Shown: positions 44,991 through 55,684 of the stretch, piece by piece
How the letters are laid out: every line of letters starts with the position of its first letter
How positions within the stretch are numbered: position 1 is the first letter of the stretch
Source: Delphinapterus leucas
Lineage: Eukaryota; Chordata; Mammalia; Artiodactyla; Monodontidae
Length of the DNA: 64,000 bases
Assembly: GCF_002288925.2 (NCBI RefSeq)
Contig: NW_022098031.1
Coordinates: 14,095,824-14,159,823 of the forward strand
Direction: 5' to 3'
The notes under the pieces: generated by a model
Told to the model about the DNA's origin: nothing
What the model saw: only the letters and a program-made list of their open reading frames with translations
Database searches by the model: none
Program-made: the position numbers and the translations under genes

Positions 44991-47009
44991 ATTAACCTAT
45001 TCCCTTCTTTTGCCTAATCACACTACTAGTACTAATTATTCCAATCATGATAACTAGTCCAAACTTCTACAAAAATGATAAATATCCATCATATGTAAAA
45101 AATACCATCGTATGTGCTTTCATTACCAGTCTAATCCCAACAGTAATATTCCTTCACACAGGCCAAGAAATACTCATTTCAAACTGACACTGAATTACTG
45201 TCCAAACACTTAAGTTGACACTTAGCTTCAAAATAGGTTATTTCTCAATTATATTCATACCAGTGGCATTGTTTATCACATGATCTATCATAGAATTCTC
45301 AATATGATATATACATTCAGATCCTTACATCAACCAGTTCTTCAAGTATCTACTCTTCTTCATCACCATACTAATCCTTGTTAGAGCCAACAACCTCATC
45401 CAACTTTTTATTGGATGAGAAGGGGTAGGAATCATATCCTTCCTGCTCATCGGATGATGACATGGACGAACAGACGCAAACACAGCTGCTCTTCAAGCAA
45501 TCTTATATAACCGCACAGGAGATATCGGATTCATTATATCAATGGCATGATTTTTATCCAACATAAATGCATGAGACCTACAACAAATATTCATACTCGA
45601 CCTAAGCCCTTTAAACCTCCCCCTCACAGGATCCTACTAGCCGCAGCCGGAAAATCAGCCCAATTTGGACTTCACCCCTGACTCCCCTCACCAATGGAAG
45701 GTCCTACCCCAGTCTTGGCCCTACTCCACTCAAGCACAATAGTTGTAGCGGGAATTTTCCTACTTAGCCAATTTTACCCTTTAACAGAAAACAAAAAACT
45801 CATTCGAACAATAACGCTTTGCCTAGGAGCCCTTACCACCCTATTCACAGCCATATGTGCTCTCACCCAAAATTACATTAAAAAAATTATTGCCTTCTCT
45901 ACCTCAAGCCAATTAGGTCTAATGGTAGTAACAATCGGTATTAACCAACCTCATCTAGCAGTTTTACATATTTGCACACATGCTTTCTTTAAAGCCATAC
46001 TATTAATGTGCTCTGGGTCCATTATTCACAACCTAAACAACGAGCAGGACATTCGAAAAATAGGAGGCTTATTCAAGACCTTACCCATCACTGCAACAGC
46101 CGTTATCACTGGATGTCTAGCGCTAACGGGAATACCTTTTCTCACCGGTTTTTACTCTAAAGACCTAATTATCGAAACCGCCACCACGTCTTATACCGAC
46201 GCCTGAGCCCTATTAATAACTAACCGCTACACAGCCATCTATAGCACTCGCAATACCTTCTTCGCACTACTGGGACAGCCCCGCTTCTCTCCTTCAGCTC
46301 TTATCAATGAAAACAACCCCCTCTTAGTTAACTCCATCAAACGCCTGTTAATCGGAAGTCTTTTTGCTGGCTTCGTCATCTCCAACAAACGTCCCTCCAA
46401 CAACCATCCCCCTAATAACTATGCCTTTGCACTTAAAACTAACTGCCCTTGGGCTTCCCTGGTGGTGCAGCGGTTGGGGGTCCGCCTGCCGATTCAGGGG
46501 AGGCGGGTTCGTGCCCCAGTCCGGGAGGATCCCTCATGCCGCGGAGAGGCTGGGCCCGTGGGCCGTGGGCGCTGGGCTTACGCGTCCGGAGCCTGTGCTC
46601 CTCAACGGGAGAGGCCGCGGCAGTGAGAGGCCCGCGTACCGCAAAAAAAAAACACAAAAAACTAACTGCCCTTATTGTAACAGCTATGGGCTTCGTACTA
46701 GCATTCAAAATCTATCTTAACACACTAAACTTAAAATATACTCACCCCTCAAACTCCTCTAAATTCTCCACTCTCCTAGGATATTTCCCCACCATCATAC
46801 ACCGCCTACCTCCCCATCTAAACCTATTAATAAGCCAAAACCTAGCAACCTCCTTACTAGACTTGATCTGACTAGAAACTGTCCTACCAAAGACTACAGC
46901 CTTCATTCAACTAAAATCCTCCACACTAATCTCAAACCAAAAAGGCCTTATTAAACTATACTTTCTATCATTTCTCATTACCGTCACCCTCAATATACTC
47001 CTAATTTAA
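44991..47009 (+). pseudogene. ND5: ND5 copy (NUMT), interrupted by a SINE
   Basis: ATT start and INLFPSF-like opening, with broken frames. Then comes a long open block of 171 codons ([20 protein letters not shown] to TATTSYTDA) covering the central proton-channel helices. A CHR SINE with its duplication (46451-46673) splits the later part, which resumes at ALIVTAMGFVLAF. TAA is at 47007-47009. Without the SINE about 1796 nt remain, 25 fewer than usual. One base is missing near 45634. Confidence 0.95.
46451..46657 (+). mobile_element. CHR-type SINE inside NUMT ND5, 16-bp TSD
   Basis: GGGCTTCCCTGGTGGTGCAG head, B box region GGGTTCGTGCC, GTACCGCAAAA and an A-rich tail. AAAACTAACTGCCCTT is repeated exactly at 46435-46450 and 46658-46673, which is ND5 sequence. 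SINEs do not insert into organelles, so this insertion took place in the nucleus. Confidence 0.97.
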
Positions 47010-47526
47010 TTACCCCGAGTAATCTCCATAATAACCACAACACCAATAAATAACGACCAACCAGTAACAATCACCAACCAAGTACCACAGCTGTATAACG
47101 CACAATCCCCATAGCCTCCTCACTAAAAAACCCAGAGTCACCAGTATTGTAAATAACCCAGTCCCCCAACCCATTAAACTTAAACACAATTTCTACATCC
47201 TCATCCTTCAAAATATAATACACCATTAAAAACTCTACTATCAACCCTAAAAGAAATGCCCCCAGTACAACCATATTAGAAACCCAAACCTCAGGATATT
47301 GTTCAGTGGCTATAGCCATTGTATAACCAAACACAACCAATATGCCCCCAAAATAGATCAAAAATACTATCAGACCCAAAAATGAACCACCAAAATTTAA
47401 CACAATCCCACACCCACCACCCACAATCAACCCTAAACCCCCATAAATAGGCGAAGGTTCTGAAGAAACCCCCGCAAAACTAATCACAAAAATCATACTT
47501 AAAATGAATACAATATATGTCATCAT
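47006..47526 (-). pseudogene. ND6: ND6 copy (NUMT), near-complete frame
   Basis: The only L-strand protein gene of the mitogenome. The minus strand from 47526 reads MMTYIVFILSMIFVISFAG, GGLGLIVGGGCGIVLNFGGS to [13 protein letters not shown]. One base is lost near 47095, so the true end ([16 protein letters not shown]) is in another frame. The open frame runs upstream through tRNA-Glu to 47562. About 521 nt against 528. Confidence 0.95.
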
Positions 47527-47595
47527 TATTCTCACATAGACTCCAACCATGACCAATGACATGAAAAATCATCGTTGTCATTCAACTGTAAGAAC
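47527..47595 (-). pseudogene. mt tRNA-Glu copy (NUMT)
   Basis: Between ND6 and CYTB on the minus strand; anticodon TTC (plus strand ATGAAAAAT) is kept. Confidence 0.85.
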
Positions 47596-47599
47596 ACCA

Positions 47600-48749
47600 A
47601 TGACCAACGCCCGAAAAACCCACCCACTGATAAAAATCCTCAACAACACATTCATTGACCTCCCTACCCCATCAAATATCTCATCATGATGAAATTTCGT
47701 TTCCTTACCAGGCATCTGCCTAATCCTACAAATCCTAACAGGCCCATTTCTAGCAATACACTACACACCAGACACAACAACTGACTTCTCATCAGTAACA
47801 CATTTGCTGAGGCATCAACTATGGCTGAATCATTCGATATATACACGCAAATGGAGCTTCCATATTTTTTATCTGCCCTTTTGCCCACGTAGGACGTGGT
47901 CTATACTATGGATCCTACACCTTTCAGGAAACATGAAATGTTGGAATTATCCTACTACTTATAGTCATAGCCACCACATTCATAGGCTATGTCCTACCTT
48001 GAGGACAAATATCATTCTGAGGCACAACTGTCATCACAAACCTACTCTCAGCAATCCCATATATCGGCACTACCCTCGTTGAATGAATCTAAGGTGGCTT
48101 TTCTGTAGACAACACTAACACAATTCTTCACCTTCCACTTCATTCTCCCTTTCATCATCACAGCCGTCCACCTATTATTCCTTCACGAAACAGGATCCAA
48201 CAACCCCACAGGAATCCCAGCCGATATAGACAAAATCCCATTCCACCCTTACTATACAGTGAAGGATATCCTGGGCGCCTTACTATTAATCTTAGCTTCA
48301 CTAATGTTAGTCCTATTCTCACCTGACCTACTAGGAGACCCCGACAACTACACCCCAGCAAACCCACTCAGCACACCACCACATATCAAGCCAAAATGAT
48401 ATTTTCTATTCACGTATGCAATTCTATGATCAATCCCCAACAAGCTAGGAGGAGTCCTGGCCCTGCTGCTCTCAATCCTAGTCCTGGCATTTATTCCAAT
48501 ACTCCACACATCCAAACAACGAAGCATGATATTTCGGCCCTTCAGCCAATTCTTATTTTGTTAAGTGTTATAGTGTTAGCAAACCTTATAGTGTTAGCAG
48601 ATTTACTAACACTAACATGGATCGGAGGACAGCCCGTGGAACACCCATACATAATTACTGGACAACTTGCATCCATTTTATACTTTCTTTTAATCCTAGC
48701 GTTAATACCAGTAATTAGTCTCATTGAAAACAAGTTCCTAAAATGAAGA
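47600..48749 (+). pseudogene. CYTB: CYTB copy (NUMT), indels and internal duplication
   Basis: Starts [16 protein letters not shown]; the mitochondrial terminator AGA is at 48747-48749. Heme-binding blocks and [12 protein letters not shown] are recognisable. Several indels shift the frame, and a Trp/Gly region (WGGFSVD) contains TAA near 48090. An 18-bp-period duplication (TTATAGTGTTAGCA at 48568 and 48586) adds sequence near the end. 1150 nt against 1140. Confidence 0.95.
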
Positions 48750-48820
48750 GGCTTTGTAGTATAACACAATACCCTGGTCCTGTAAACCGGAAAAGGAGAA
48801 CAACGTATCTCCCCAAGACT
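48750..48820 (+). pseudogene. mt tRNA-Thr copy (NUMT)
   Basis: Follows CYTB; anticodon TGT in GGTCCTGTAAACC. Confidence 0.85.
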
Positions 48821-48886
48821 CAAGGAAGAAGCACTAAACTTCACCGCCAGCACCCAAAGCTGCAATTCTATATAAACTATTCCCTG
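48820..48886 (-). pseudogene. mt tRNA-Pro copy (NUMT)
   Basis: Minus strand, anticodon TGG (plus strand CACCCAAAG), bordering the control region. Confidence 0.85.
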
Positions 48887-49798
48887 AAAAAAGTATATTA
48901 TAAGACATTCATAAAACTACAGTACTATGTCAGTACTAAAAATAATTCATTCTACTACATACATGCTATGTGTACCGTACATATTTGTTACCACCACATA
49001 ACTGTCTTTTTCCCACGTATGTATACATGTACATCATATGTATAATCATGTATTACATTATTTACCCCATGCCTAATGAACATGTACATTCTATCATTAA
49101 TATTACATAGTACATATATATTATTGATCATACATAGTACATTGAGTTAAATCAGTTTAAACCAACATGTTTGGTAACCCTGTCCATTAGACCACGAGCT
49201 TGATCACCAGGCCACGTGAAACCATCAACCTGCTCAGCAGGTGTCCCTCTTCTCACTCCGGGCCCATAGCTTGTGGGGATTTCTATTAGTGAACTTTATC
49301 AATCTGGTTCTTACTTCAGGGCCATCTCATCTAAAATCGCCCACTCTTTCCCCTTAAATAAGACATCTCGATGGGTTAGTGACTAATCACCCCATGCTCA
49401 CACATAACTGCGGTTTCATGCATTTGGTACCTTTTACTTTTGGGGGGGAAATTGCTTGGACTCAGCTAATGACCTTAAAAGGTCTTAACACAGTCAAGCA
49501 AATTGTAGCTGGACTTGTATGTATTTGTTATTTGGCTACAGCAACCTACGTTGTGCAGTCAGTTAACGATTACAGGACATAGCACTTCACTATCCCGCCC
49601 CCCCCTGCTTAAAATAGTTATATATCATAATGAATCAACCTCACCCCCCTCCTATCATACCAATGAGCTATTTAGACATTCACCACCCATACAGACAGAC
49701 TTCCCCCTAGATTCGCCAACCATCCTATCAAAAATCTAATACTAAATCTGACATAAACCACATAATACAACCACACAAACCTCACCTACATGCAGCAA
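48887..49798 (+). promoter_or_regulatory. Mitochondrial control region (D-loop) copy (NUMT)
   Basis: Lies between tRNA-Pro and tRNA-Phe, about 0.91 kb, the usual mammalian size. Two ACATAGTACAT termination-associated motifs (49105 and 49132), a conserved central domain (GCCCATAGCTTGTGGGGATT, AAATAAGACATCTCGATGGG), a CSB1-like GTTAACGATTACAGGACATA (about 49563) and a C-run CSB2-like block (49596-49605) are visible. In the nucleus it has no replication role. Confidence 0.9.
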
Positions 49799-49871
49799 GT
49801 TAATGTAGCTTAAACATCTCATAAAGCAAGACACTGAAAATGTCTAGATGGGCTCACCAGCCCCATGAACA
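49799..49871 (+). pseudogene. mt tRNA-Phe copy (NUMT)
   Basis: GTTAATGTAGCTTAAAC start and anticodon GAA in GACACTGAAAATGTC. Confidence 0.9.
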
Positions 49872-50841
49872 TAAAGGTTTGGTCCCAGCCTTTCTATAGT
49901 TTTGAATAGAATTACACATGCAAGTATCCGCACCCCAGTGAGAATGCCCTCTAAATCACTAAGATTAAAAGGAGCAGGTATCAAGCACGCCACACCAGCA
50001 GCTCACAACACCTTGCTTGACCACACCCCCACGGGAGACAGCAGTGATAAAAATTAAGCCATAAACGAAAGTTTGACTAAGCCATATTAACTAGGATTGG
50101 TAAATTTCGTGCCAGCCACCGGGGTCATATGATTGACCCGAATTAATAGAACTACAGGGTAAAGCATGTTAAAGAACCATACAAGATAAAGTTAAACCTT
50201 AATTAAGCTGTAAAAAGCCATAATTAAAACAAAAATAAACGACGAAAGTGACTTTAATATATTCTGATCACACTATAGCTAAGATCCAAACTGGGATTAG
50301 ATACCCCACTGTGCTTAGCCCTAAACCCAAATAATCATAAGAACTAGATTATTCACCAGAGTACTACTAGCAACAGCTTAAAACTCAAAGGACTTGGCAG
50401 TGCTTCACACCCCTCTAGAGGAGCCTGTTCTATAATCAATAAACCCTAATAAACCTCACCAACCCTTGCTACTCCAGTCTATATACCGCCATCTTCAGCA
50501 AACCCTAAAAAGAAGCAAAAGTAAGCATAATTATGACACATAAAAACTTTAGGTCAAGGTGTAACCTATGGGGTGGGAAGAAATGGGCTACATTTTCTAC
50601 ACCAAGAACACCCTTTATCCACACTAAAGTTTTTATGAAACCTAAAAACTAAAGGAGGATTTAGTAGTAAATTAAGAGTAGAGCGCTTAATTGAATAAGG
50701 CCATGAAGCATGCACACACTGCCCGTCACCTTCCTCAGGTTCCATGACAAAGCCACAATCCATCAACACATGCTAAACAATTATATGGGAGGAGATAAGT
50801 CATAACAAGGTAAACATACTGGAAAGTGTGTTTGGATAAAA
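49872..50841 (+). pseudogene. mt 12S rRNA copy (NUMT)
   Basis: From AAAGGTTTGGTCCCAGCC to GGAAAGTGTGTTTGGAT. Contains CGTGCCAGCCACCG, GGGATTAGATACCCCACTG and the decoding-region block CACACTGCCCGTCACC. Near full length (about 970 nt) with scattered changes. Confidence 0.95.
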
Positions 50842-50908
50842 CAAGACATAGCTTAAATAAAGCACCTAGCTTACACCTAGAAGATTTCATGATCTATGTA
50901 TGTCTTGA
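50842..50908 (+). pseudogene. mt tRNA-Val copy (NUMT)
   Basis: Acceptor stem CAAGACA/TGTCTTG and anticodon TAC in AGCTTACACCT. Confidence 0.9.
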
Positions 50909-52468
50909 ACTAAGCCCACACCTTTCCCACCATACTAACACAAGCTAGTCAAATAAAACATTCACCAGACATCTAAAGTACAGGAGATAGAAATTGAAAC
51001 ACTGATGGTGCTATAGAGAAAGTACCATAAGGGAATGATGAAAGGAATATTAAAAGTAATAAAAAGCAAAGCTTATCCCTTGTACCTTTTGCATAATGTC
51101 TTAACTAGTAACAATTTAACAAAGAGAACTTAAGCTAAAATACCCGAAACCGGACGAGCTACTTATGAACAGTTACTAGAACAAACTCATCTATGTGGCA
51201 AAATAGCGAGAAGATTTATAAGTAGAGGTGACAAGCCTAACGAGCCTGATGATAGCTGGTTGTTCAGGAAAAGAATTTCAGTTCAACGTTAAATAATACT
51301 AAAAACCACAATAAGCTTCAATGTATATTTAAACGTTAGTCTAAAAAGGTACAGCTTTTTAGAAATGGATACAACCTTGACTAGAGAGTAAAAGCAAACA
51401 ATACCATAGTTAGCCTAAAAGCAGCCACCAATTAAGAAAGCGTTCAAGCTCAACGACAAAACACATTTCAATTCTAATACTAAGTAAATCAACTCCTAGC
51501 CTTATACTGGACTAATCTATAAGACTATAGAAGCAATACTGTTAACATGAGTAACAAGAAATATTTCTCCTTGCACAAGCTTACATCAGCAACAAATAAT
51601 ATACTGATAATTAACAGTAAATAAATATAATCCAACACGAAACTGTTTATTAAAAACACTGTTAACCCAATATAGGCATGCACTTAAGGAAAGATTAAAA
51701 AAAGTAAAAGGAATTCGGCAAACACAAACCCCACCTGTTTACCAAAACATCACCTCTAGCATCACCAGTATTAGAGGCACCACCTGCCCAGTGACAATCT
51801 TTAAATGGCCGTGGTATCCTGACCGTGCAAAGGTAGCATAATCATTTGTTCTGTAAATAAGGACTTGTATGAATGGCCACACAAGGGTTTTACTGTCTCT
51901 TACTTTTAATCAGTGAAATTGACCTCCCCGTGAAGAGGTGGGGATAACAAAATAAGACGAGAAGACCCTACGGAGCTTCAATTAATCAACCCCAAAACCA
52001 TAATCTTAAACCACCAAGGAATAACAAAATTTCACAGGGGTTGACAATTTCGGTGACTTCCGAGCACAAAAAACCCTCCAAGTGATTAAAGCCTAGACCT
52101 ACTAGCCAAAGTATAATATCACTTACTGATCCAAAAAATTGATCAACGGAACAAGGTACCCTAGGGATAACAGCACAATCCTATTCTAGAGTCCATATCG
52201 ACAATAGGGTTTATGACCTCGATGTTGGATCAGGACATCCTAATGGCATAACTGCTACTAAGGGTTCGTTTGTTCAACGATTAAAGTCCTAGGTGACCTG
52301 TGTTCAGACTGGAGCAATCCAGGTCGGTTTCTATCTATTACGCATTTCTCCCAGTACGAAAGGACAAGAGAAATAAGGCCCATTTAAAATAAGTGCCTTC
52401 AAAACAATTAATGATCTAATCTCAACTTAATAAGCAAGCACAAACTAATCACCCAACACCAGGGTTTT
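50909..52468 (+). pseudogene. mt 16S rRNA copy (NUMT)
   Basis: About 1.56 kb between tRNA-Val and tRNA-Leu(UUR). It contains GACGAGAAGACCCTACGGAGC, TACCCTAGGGATAACAGC, TATGACCTCGATGTTGGATC and CAGTACGAAAGGACAAGAG, the conserved peptidyl-transferase and sarcin-ricin-region blocks. It is slightly shorter than living homologues. Confidence 0.95.
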
Positions 52469-52543
52469 GTTGGGGTGGCAGAACCCGGTAATTGCATAAG
52501 ACTTAAACCTTTATACTCAGAGGTTCAAACCCTCTCCCCAACA
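52469..52543 (+). pseudogene. mt tRNA-Leu(UUR) copy (NUMT)
   Basis: GTTGGGG/CCCCAAC acceptor stem and TAA anticodon are kept; also holds the normal site of the rRNA transcription terminator. Confidence 0.9.
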
Positions 52544-52545
52544 AA

Positions 52546-53502
52546 ATGTTTATAATTAACATTTTAATGCTGATCATTCCTATGCTCCTAGCTGTAGCAT
52601 TCCTGGCACTAGTAGAATGTAAAATCCTAGGCTACATACAACTCCAAAATGCACCAAACACTGTAGGCCCCCAAGGCCTACTCCAACCCTTTGCTGATGC
52701 AATCAAACTATTCACTAAGGAACCCTTACGACCAGCCACATCTTCCACCTCCATATTTAACATCGTACCCATCTTACCCCCAACCCTAGCCCTCACAATA
52801 TGAATCCCTCTACCCGTACCATACCCCCTCATCAACATAAACCTAGGAGTATTATTCATACTAGCAATATCAAGCCTAGCTGTATACTCCATTCTATGAT
52901 CTGGCTGGGCCTCCAACTCAAAATACGCATTAATTGGAGCCCTACGAGCAGTGGCACAAACAATCTCATACGAAGTAACAGTAGCAATCATCCTCCTATC
53001 AGTACTCTTACAAAATGGATCCTTCACCCTGTCAACCCTGACCACAACACAAGAACAACTATGACTAGTCTTCCCCTCATGACCACTGGCCATAATATGA
53101 TTTATTTCTACCCTAGCAGAAACCAACCGAGCCCCCTTTGATTTGACATAAGGGGAATCCGAACTCGTATCCAGCTTCAATGTAGAGTATGCAGCAGGCC
53201 CCTTCGCCATATTCTTCTTAGCAGAATATGCCCACATCATTATAATAAATATATTCACAACAATTCTATTCCTAGGAGCATTCCACAACCCCTGCACACC
53301 AGAACTATACACAATTCACTTCATTATTAAAACACTGCTACTAACAACATCCTTCCTATGGATGCGAGCATCCTACCCTCGATTTTGATATGACCAACTA
53401 ATACTCTTACTCTGAAAAAACTTCCTACCTCTAACACTAGCCCTATGTACATGGCATGTGTCACTACCCATCATAACAGCAAGCATCCCTCCACACACAT
53501 AA
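52546..53502 (+). pseudogene. ND1: ND1 copy (NUMT), exact length, one premature stop
   Basis: ATG to TAA is exactly 957 nt, the normal ND1 length, and I find no frameshift. Read with the mitochondrial code it runs [20 protein letters not shown] to TASIPPHT. A single nonsense codon, TAA at 53149-53151 (codon 202, where a Glu stands in the conserved FDLTEGESEL motif), interrupts it. With the nuclear code TGA codons stop it earlier. The antisense 226-codon open frame is a shadow. Confidence 0.95.
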
Positions 53503-53570
53503 GAAATACGTCTGATAAAAGAGTTACTTTGATAGAGTAAATAATAGAGGTTCAAACCCTCTTATTTCTA
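53502..53570 (+). pseudogene. mt tRNA-Ile copy (NUMT)
   Basis: Overlaps the ND1 stop by one base; anticodon GAT in CTTTGATAGAG; acceptor AGAAATA/TATTTCT. Confidence 0.85.
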
Positions 53571-53640
53571 GAATCATAGGAATTGAACCTACCCTTAAGA
53601 ATTCAAAATTCTCCGTGCTACCACATTACACTACATACTA
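53568..53640 (-). pseudogene. mt tRNA-Gln copy (NUMT)
   Basis: Minus strand; anticodon TTG (plus strand ATTCAAAAT). Its 5' stem region appears diverged (ACACTACATACTA). Confidence 0.8.
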
Positions 53641-53641
53641 C

Positions 53642-53710
53642 AGTTAGGTCAGCTAAACAAGCTATCGGGCCCATACCCCGAAAATGTTGGTTTATATCCT
53701 TCCCATACTA
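53642..53710 (+). pseudogene. mt tRNA-Met copy (NUMT)
   Basis: Anticodon CAT in GGGCCCATACCCC, with the conserved loop GAAAATGTTGGTTTA. Confidence 0.9.
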
Positions 53711-54745
53711 ATAAATCCCATTATCTTATTATCCTAACAACTGTCATTTTAGTAACTACAATTGTAATTACCAGCTCTGACTGCTCACCTGAATTGGGTT
53801 TGAAATAAATATAATAGCCATCATCTCTATTATAATAAAAAAACTTTAATCCATGAGCCATAGAAGCCTCCACTAAATATTTTCTAACACAGGCCATTGC
53901 ATCCATATTACTTATAATAGCAGTCATCATTAACCTGTTGCATTCCGGCCAATGAACCATCACAAAACTATTCAACCCAACAGCATCCATAATAATAACA
54001 ATAGCACTAGCTATTAAAGTAGAACTATCCCCCTTTCACTTTTGAGTGCCCGGCGTAGCACAAGGCATCCCCTTAACAGCAGGACTAATCCTACTAACAT
54101 GACAAAAGCTTGCACCCCTGTCAATCCTATATCAAATTTCACCATAAATCAGTCTAAATCTAATATTAGCCCTATCAATACTTTCTATTCTAATCGGAGG
54201 TTGAGGTGGATTAAACCAAACACAACTCTGAAAAATCATGGCCTACTCATCAATCGCCCACATGGGATGAATAACAGCCATCTTACTGTATAACCTAACC
54301 ATAACCATCCTAAACCTACTAATCTACATCGTAACAACCCTCACTATATTCATACTCTTTATTCAAAGCTCAACCACCACCACACTATAACTACCACACA
54401 TGAAACAAAATACCTGTCACCACAACTCTCACCATACCCACTCTACTCTCAATGGGAGAACTCCCGCCACTATCAGGATTCATGCTTAAATGAATGATCA
54501 TTCAAGAAATAACAAAAAATAATACCATTATCCTGTCCACACTCACAGCCATCACAGCACTACTCAACCTATACTTCTACATACGGCTCACATACTCCAC
54601 AGCACTAACTTTATTCCCCTCTACAAAAAACATGAAGAAAAAGTGACAATTCAACTCCACAAAACAAATAACCCTTTTAACAACCATAATCGTAATATCC
54701 ACAATACTTCTACGTCTCACACCAATACTGTCAATCCTAGAATAG
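53711..54745 (+). pseudogene. ND2: ND2 copy (NUMT), frameshifted
   Basis: ATA start after tRNA-Met, TAG at 54743-54745. Blocks such as FNPTASMMMTMALAMK, GGWGGLNQTQLWKIM and AYSSIAHMGWMTAIL are recognisable but lie in changing frames, with stops near 53810 and 54145. 1035 nt against about 1044. Confidence 0.95.
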
Positions 54746-54811
54746 GAATTTAGGTTAGCCCAGACCAAGGGCCTTCAAAGCCCTAAGCAAGTACAATTTA
54801 CTTAATTCCTG
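54744..54811 (+). pseudogene. mt tRNA-Trp copy (NUMT)
   Basis: AGGAATT/AATTCCT acceptor stem and TCA anticodon (GCCTTCAAAGC), the anticodon that reads UGA as Trp in mitochondria. Confidence 0.9.
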
Positions 54812-54815
54812 CCCA

Positions 54816-54872
54816 ATAAGGATTGCAATCAATTGAATGCATATCAAACACTTTAATTAAGCTAAATCCTCA
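54816..54872 (-). pseudogene. mt tRNA-Ala copy (NUMT), internally deleted
   Basis: Anticodon TGC (plus GAATGCATATC) and the AATCCTC acceptor side remain. About 12-13 bases between GGATTGCAA and TCAATTGAATGC, part of the T-arm side, are missing against mammalian homologues. Confidence 0.8.
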
Positions 54873-54946
54873 CTAGATTGCAGGGATACATTTCCCACAA
54901 GCTTTTAGTTAACAGCTAAATACCCTAATCAACTGGCTTCAATCTA
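54873..54946 (-). pseudogene. mt tRNA-Asn copy (NUMT)
   Basis: Minus strand; anticodon GTT (plus strand AGTTAACAGC); acceptor CTAGATTG/CAATCTA. Confidence 0.85.
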
Positions 54947-54978
54947 CTTCTCCCACTGAGAGAAAAAAAAGGCAGAAG
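54947..54978. other. Light-strand replication origin (OL) copy (NUMT)
   Basis: Imperfect stem CTTCTCCC..GGCAGAAG around an A-rich loop between tRNA-Asn and tRNA-Cys, the standard place. The stem has mismatches, so the hairpin is weakened compared with living mammals. Confidence 0.85.
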
Positions 54979-55042
54979 TCCCGGCAGGGTTGAAGCTGCT
55001 TCCATGAATTTGCAATTCAAAATGATCATTCATCACAGCACT
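54977..55042 (-). pseudogene. mt tRNA-Cys copy (NUMT)
   Basis: Minus strand; anticodon GCA (plus strand ATTTGCAATT). Confidence 0.85.
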
Positions 55043-55108
55043 TGGCAAAAAGAGGGCTCAACCTCTGTCTTTAGATTTACAGTCTAATACCTGCTCAGCC
55101 ATTTTACC
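55043..55108 (-). pseudogene. mt tRNA-Tyr copy (NUMT)
   Basis: Minus strand; anticodon GTA (plus strand GATTTACAGTC), directly before COX1. Confidence 0.85.
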
Positions 55109-55109
55109 T

Positions 55110-55684
55110 ATGTTCATAAATCGCTCATTATTCTCAACCAACCACAAAGACACTGGCACCTTATACTTACTATTTGGCACCTGAGCCGGAATGGTGGGCA
55201 CTGGCCTAAGTTTATTAATTCACGCTGAACTAGGCCAACCCGGCACACTGCTCGGAGACGACCAAATTTATAATGTGGTAGTAATAGCCCATGCATTTGT
55301 AATAATCTTCTTTATAGTCATACCCATTATAATTGGTGGGTTTGGAAACTGGCTAGTGCCCCTAATAATTGGGGCACCCGATATAGCTTTCCCCCACATA
55401 AAAATATAAGTTTCTGACTACTCCCTCCTTCTTCCCTATTACTACTAACATCATCAATAGTCGAAGCCAGGGCAGGTACAGGCTGAACTGTGTATCTACC
55501 CTTAGCAGGAAACGTAGCACATCCAGGAGCTTCAGTTGACCTTACTATTTTCTGTCTACATTTAGCTTCTGTACCCTCAATTCTCGGGGTTATTAATTTT
55601 ATCACTACTGTTAGCAACATAAAACCACCCACTATAACCCAATTCCATACACCACTATTCGTATGATCAGTTCTAATCACAGCG
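55110..55684 (+). pseudogene. COX1: COX1 5' part (NUMT), truncated at the insertion edge
   Basis: ATG, then [20 protein letters not shown] and [20 protein letters not shown], open in the mitochondrial code until one base is lost near 55403 (MNNMSFW region). It ends after VWSVLITAV at about residue 193, where L1 sequence starts. The missing residues 194-248 include helix VI with the CuB-ligand His and cross-linked Tyr. Confidence 0.95.

Noticed and set aside
52632..53312. 226-codon antisense open frame
   Set aside because: It lies exactly over the NUMT ND1 copy on the other strand and its sequence is the complement of a codon-biased membrane protein; a shadow, not a gene.
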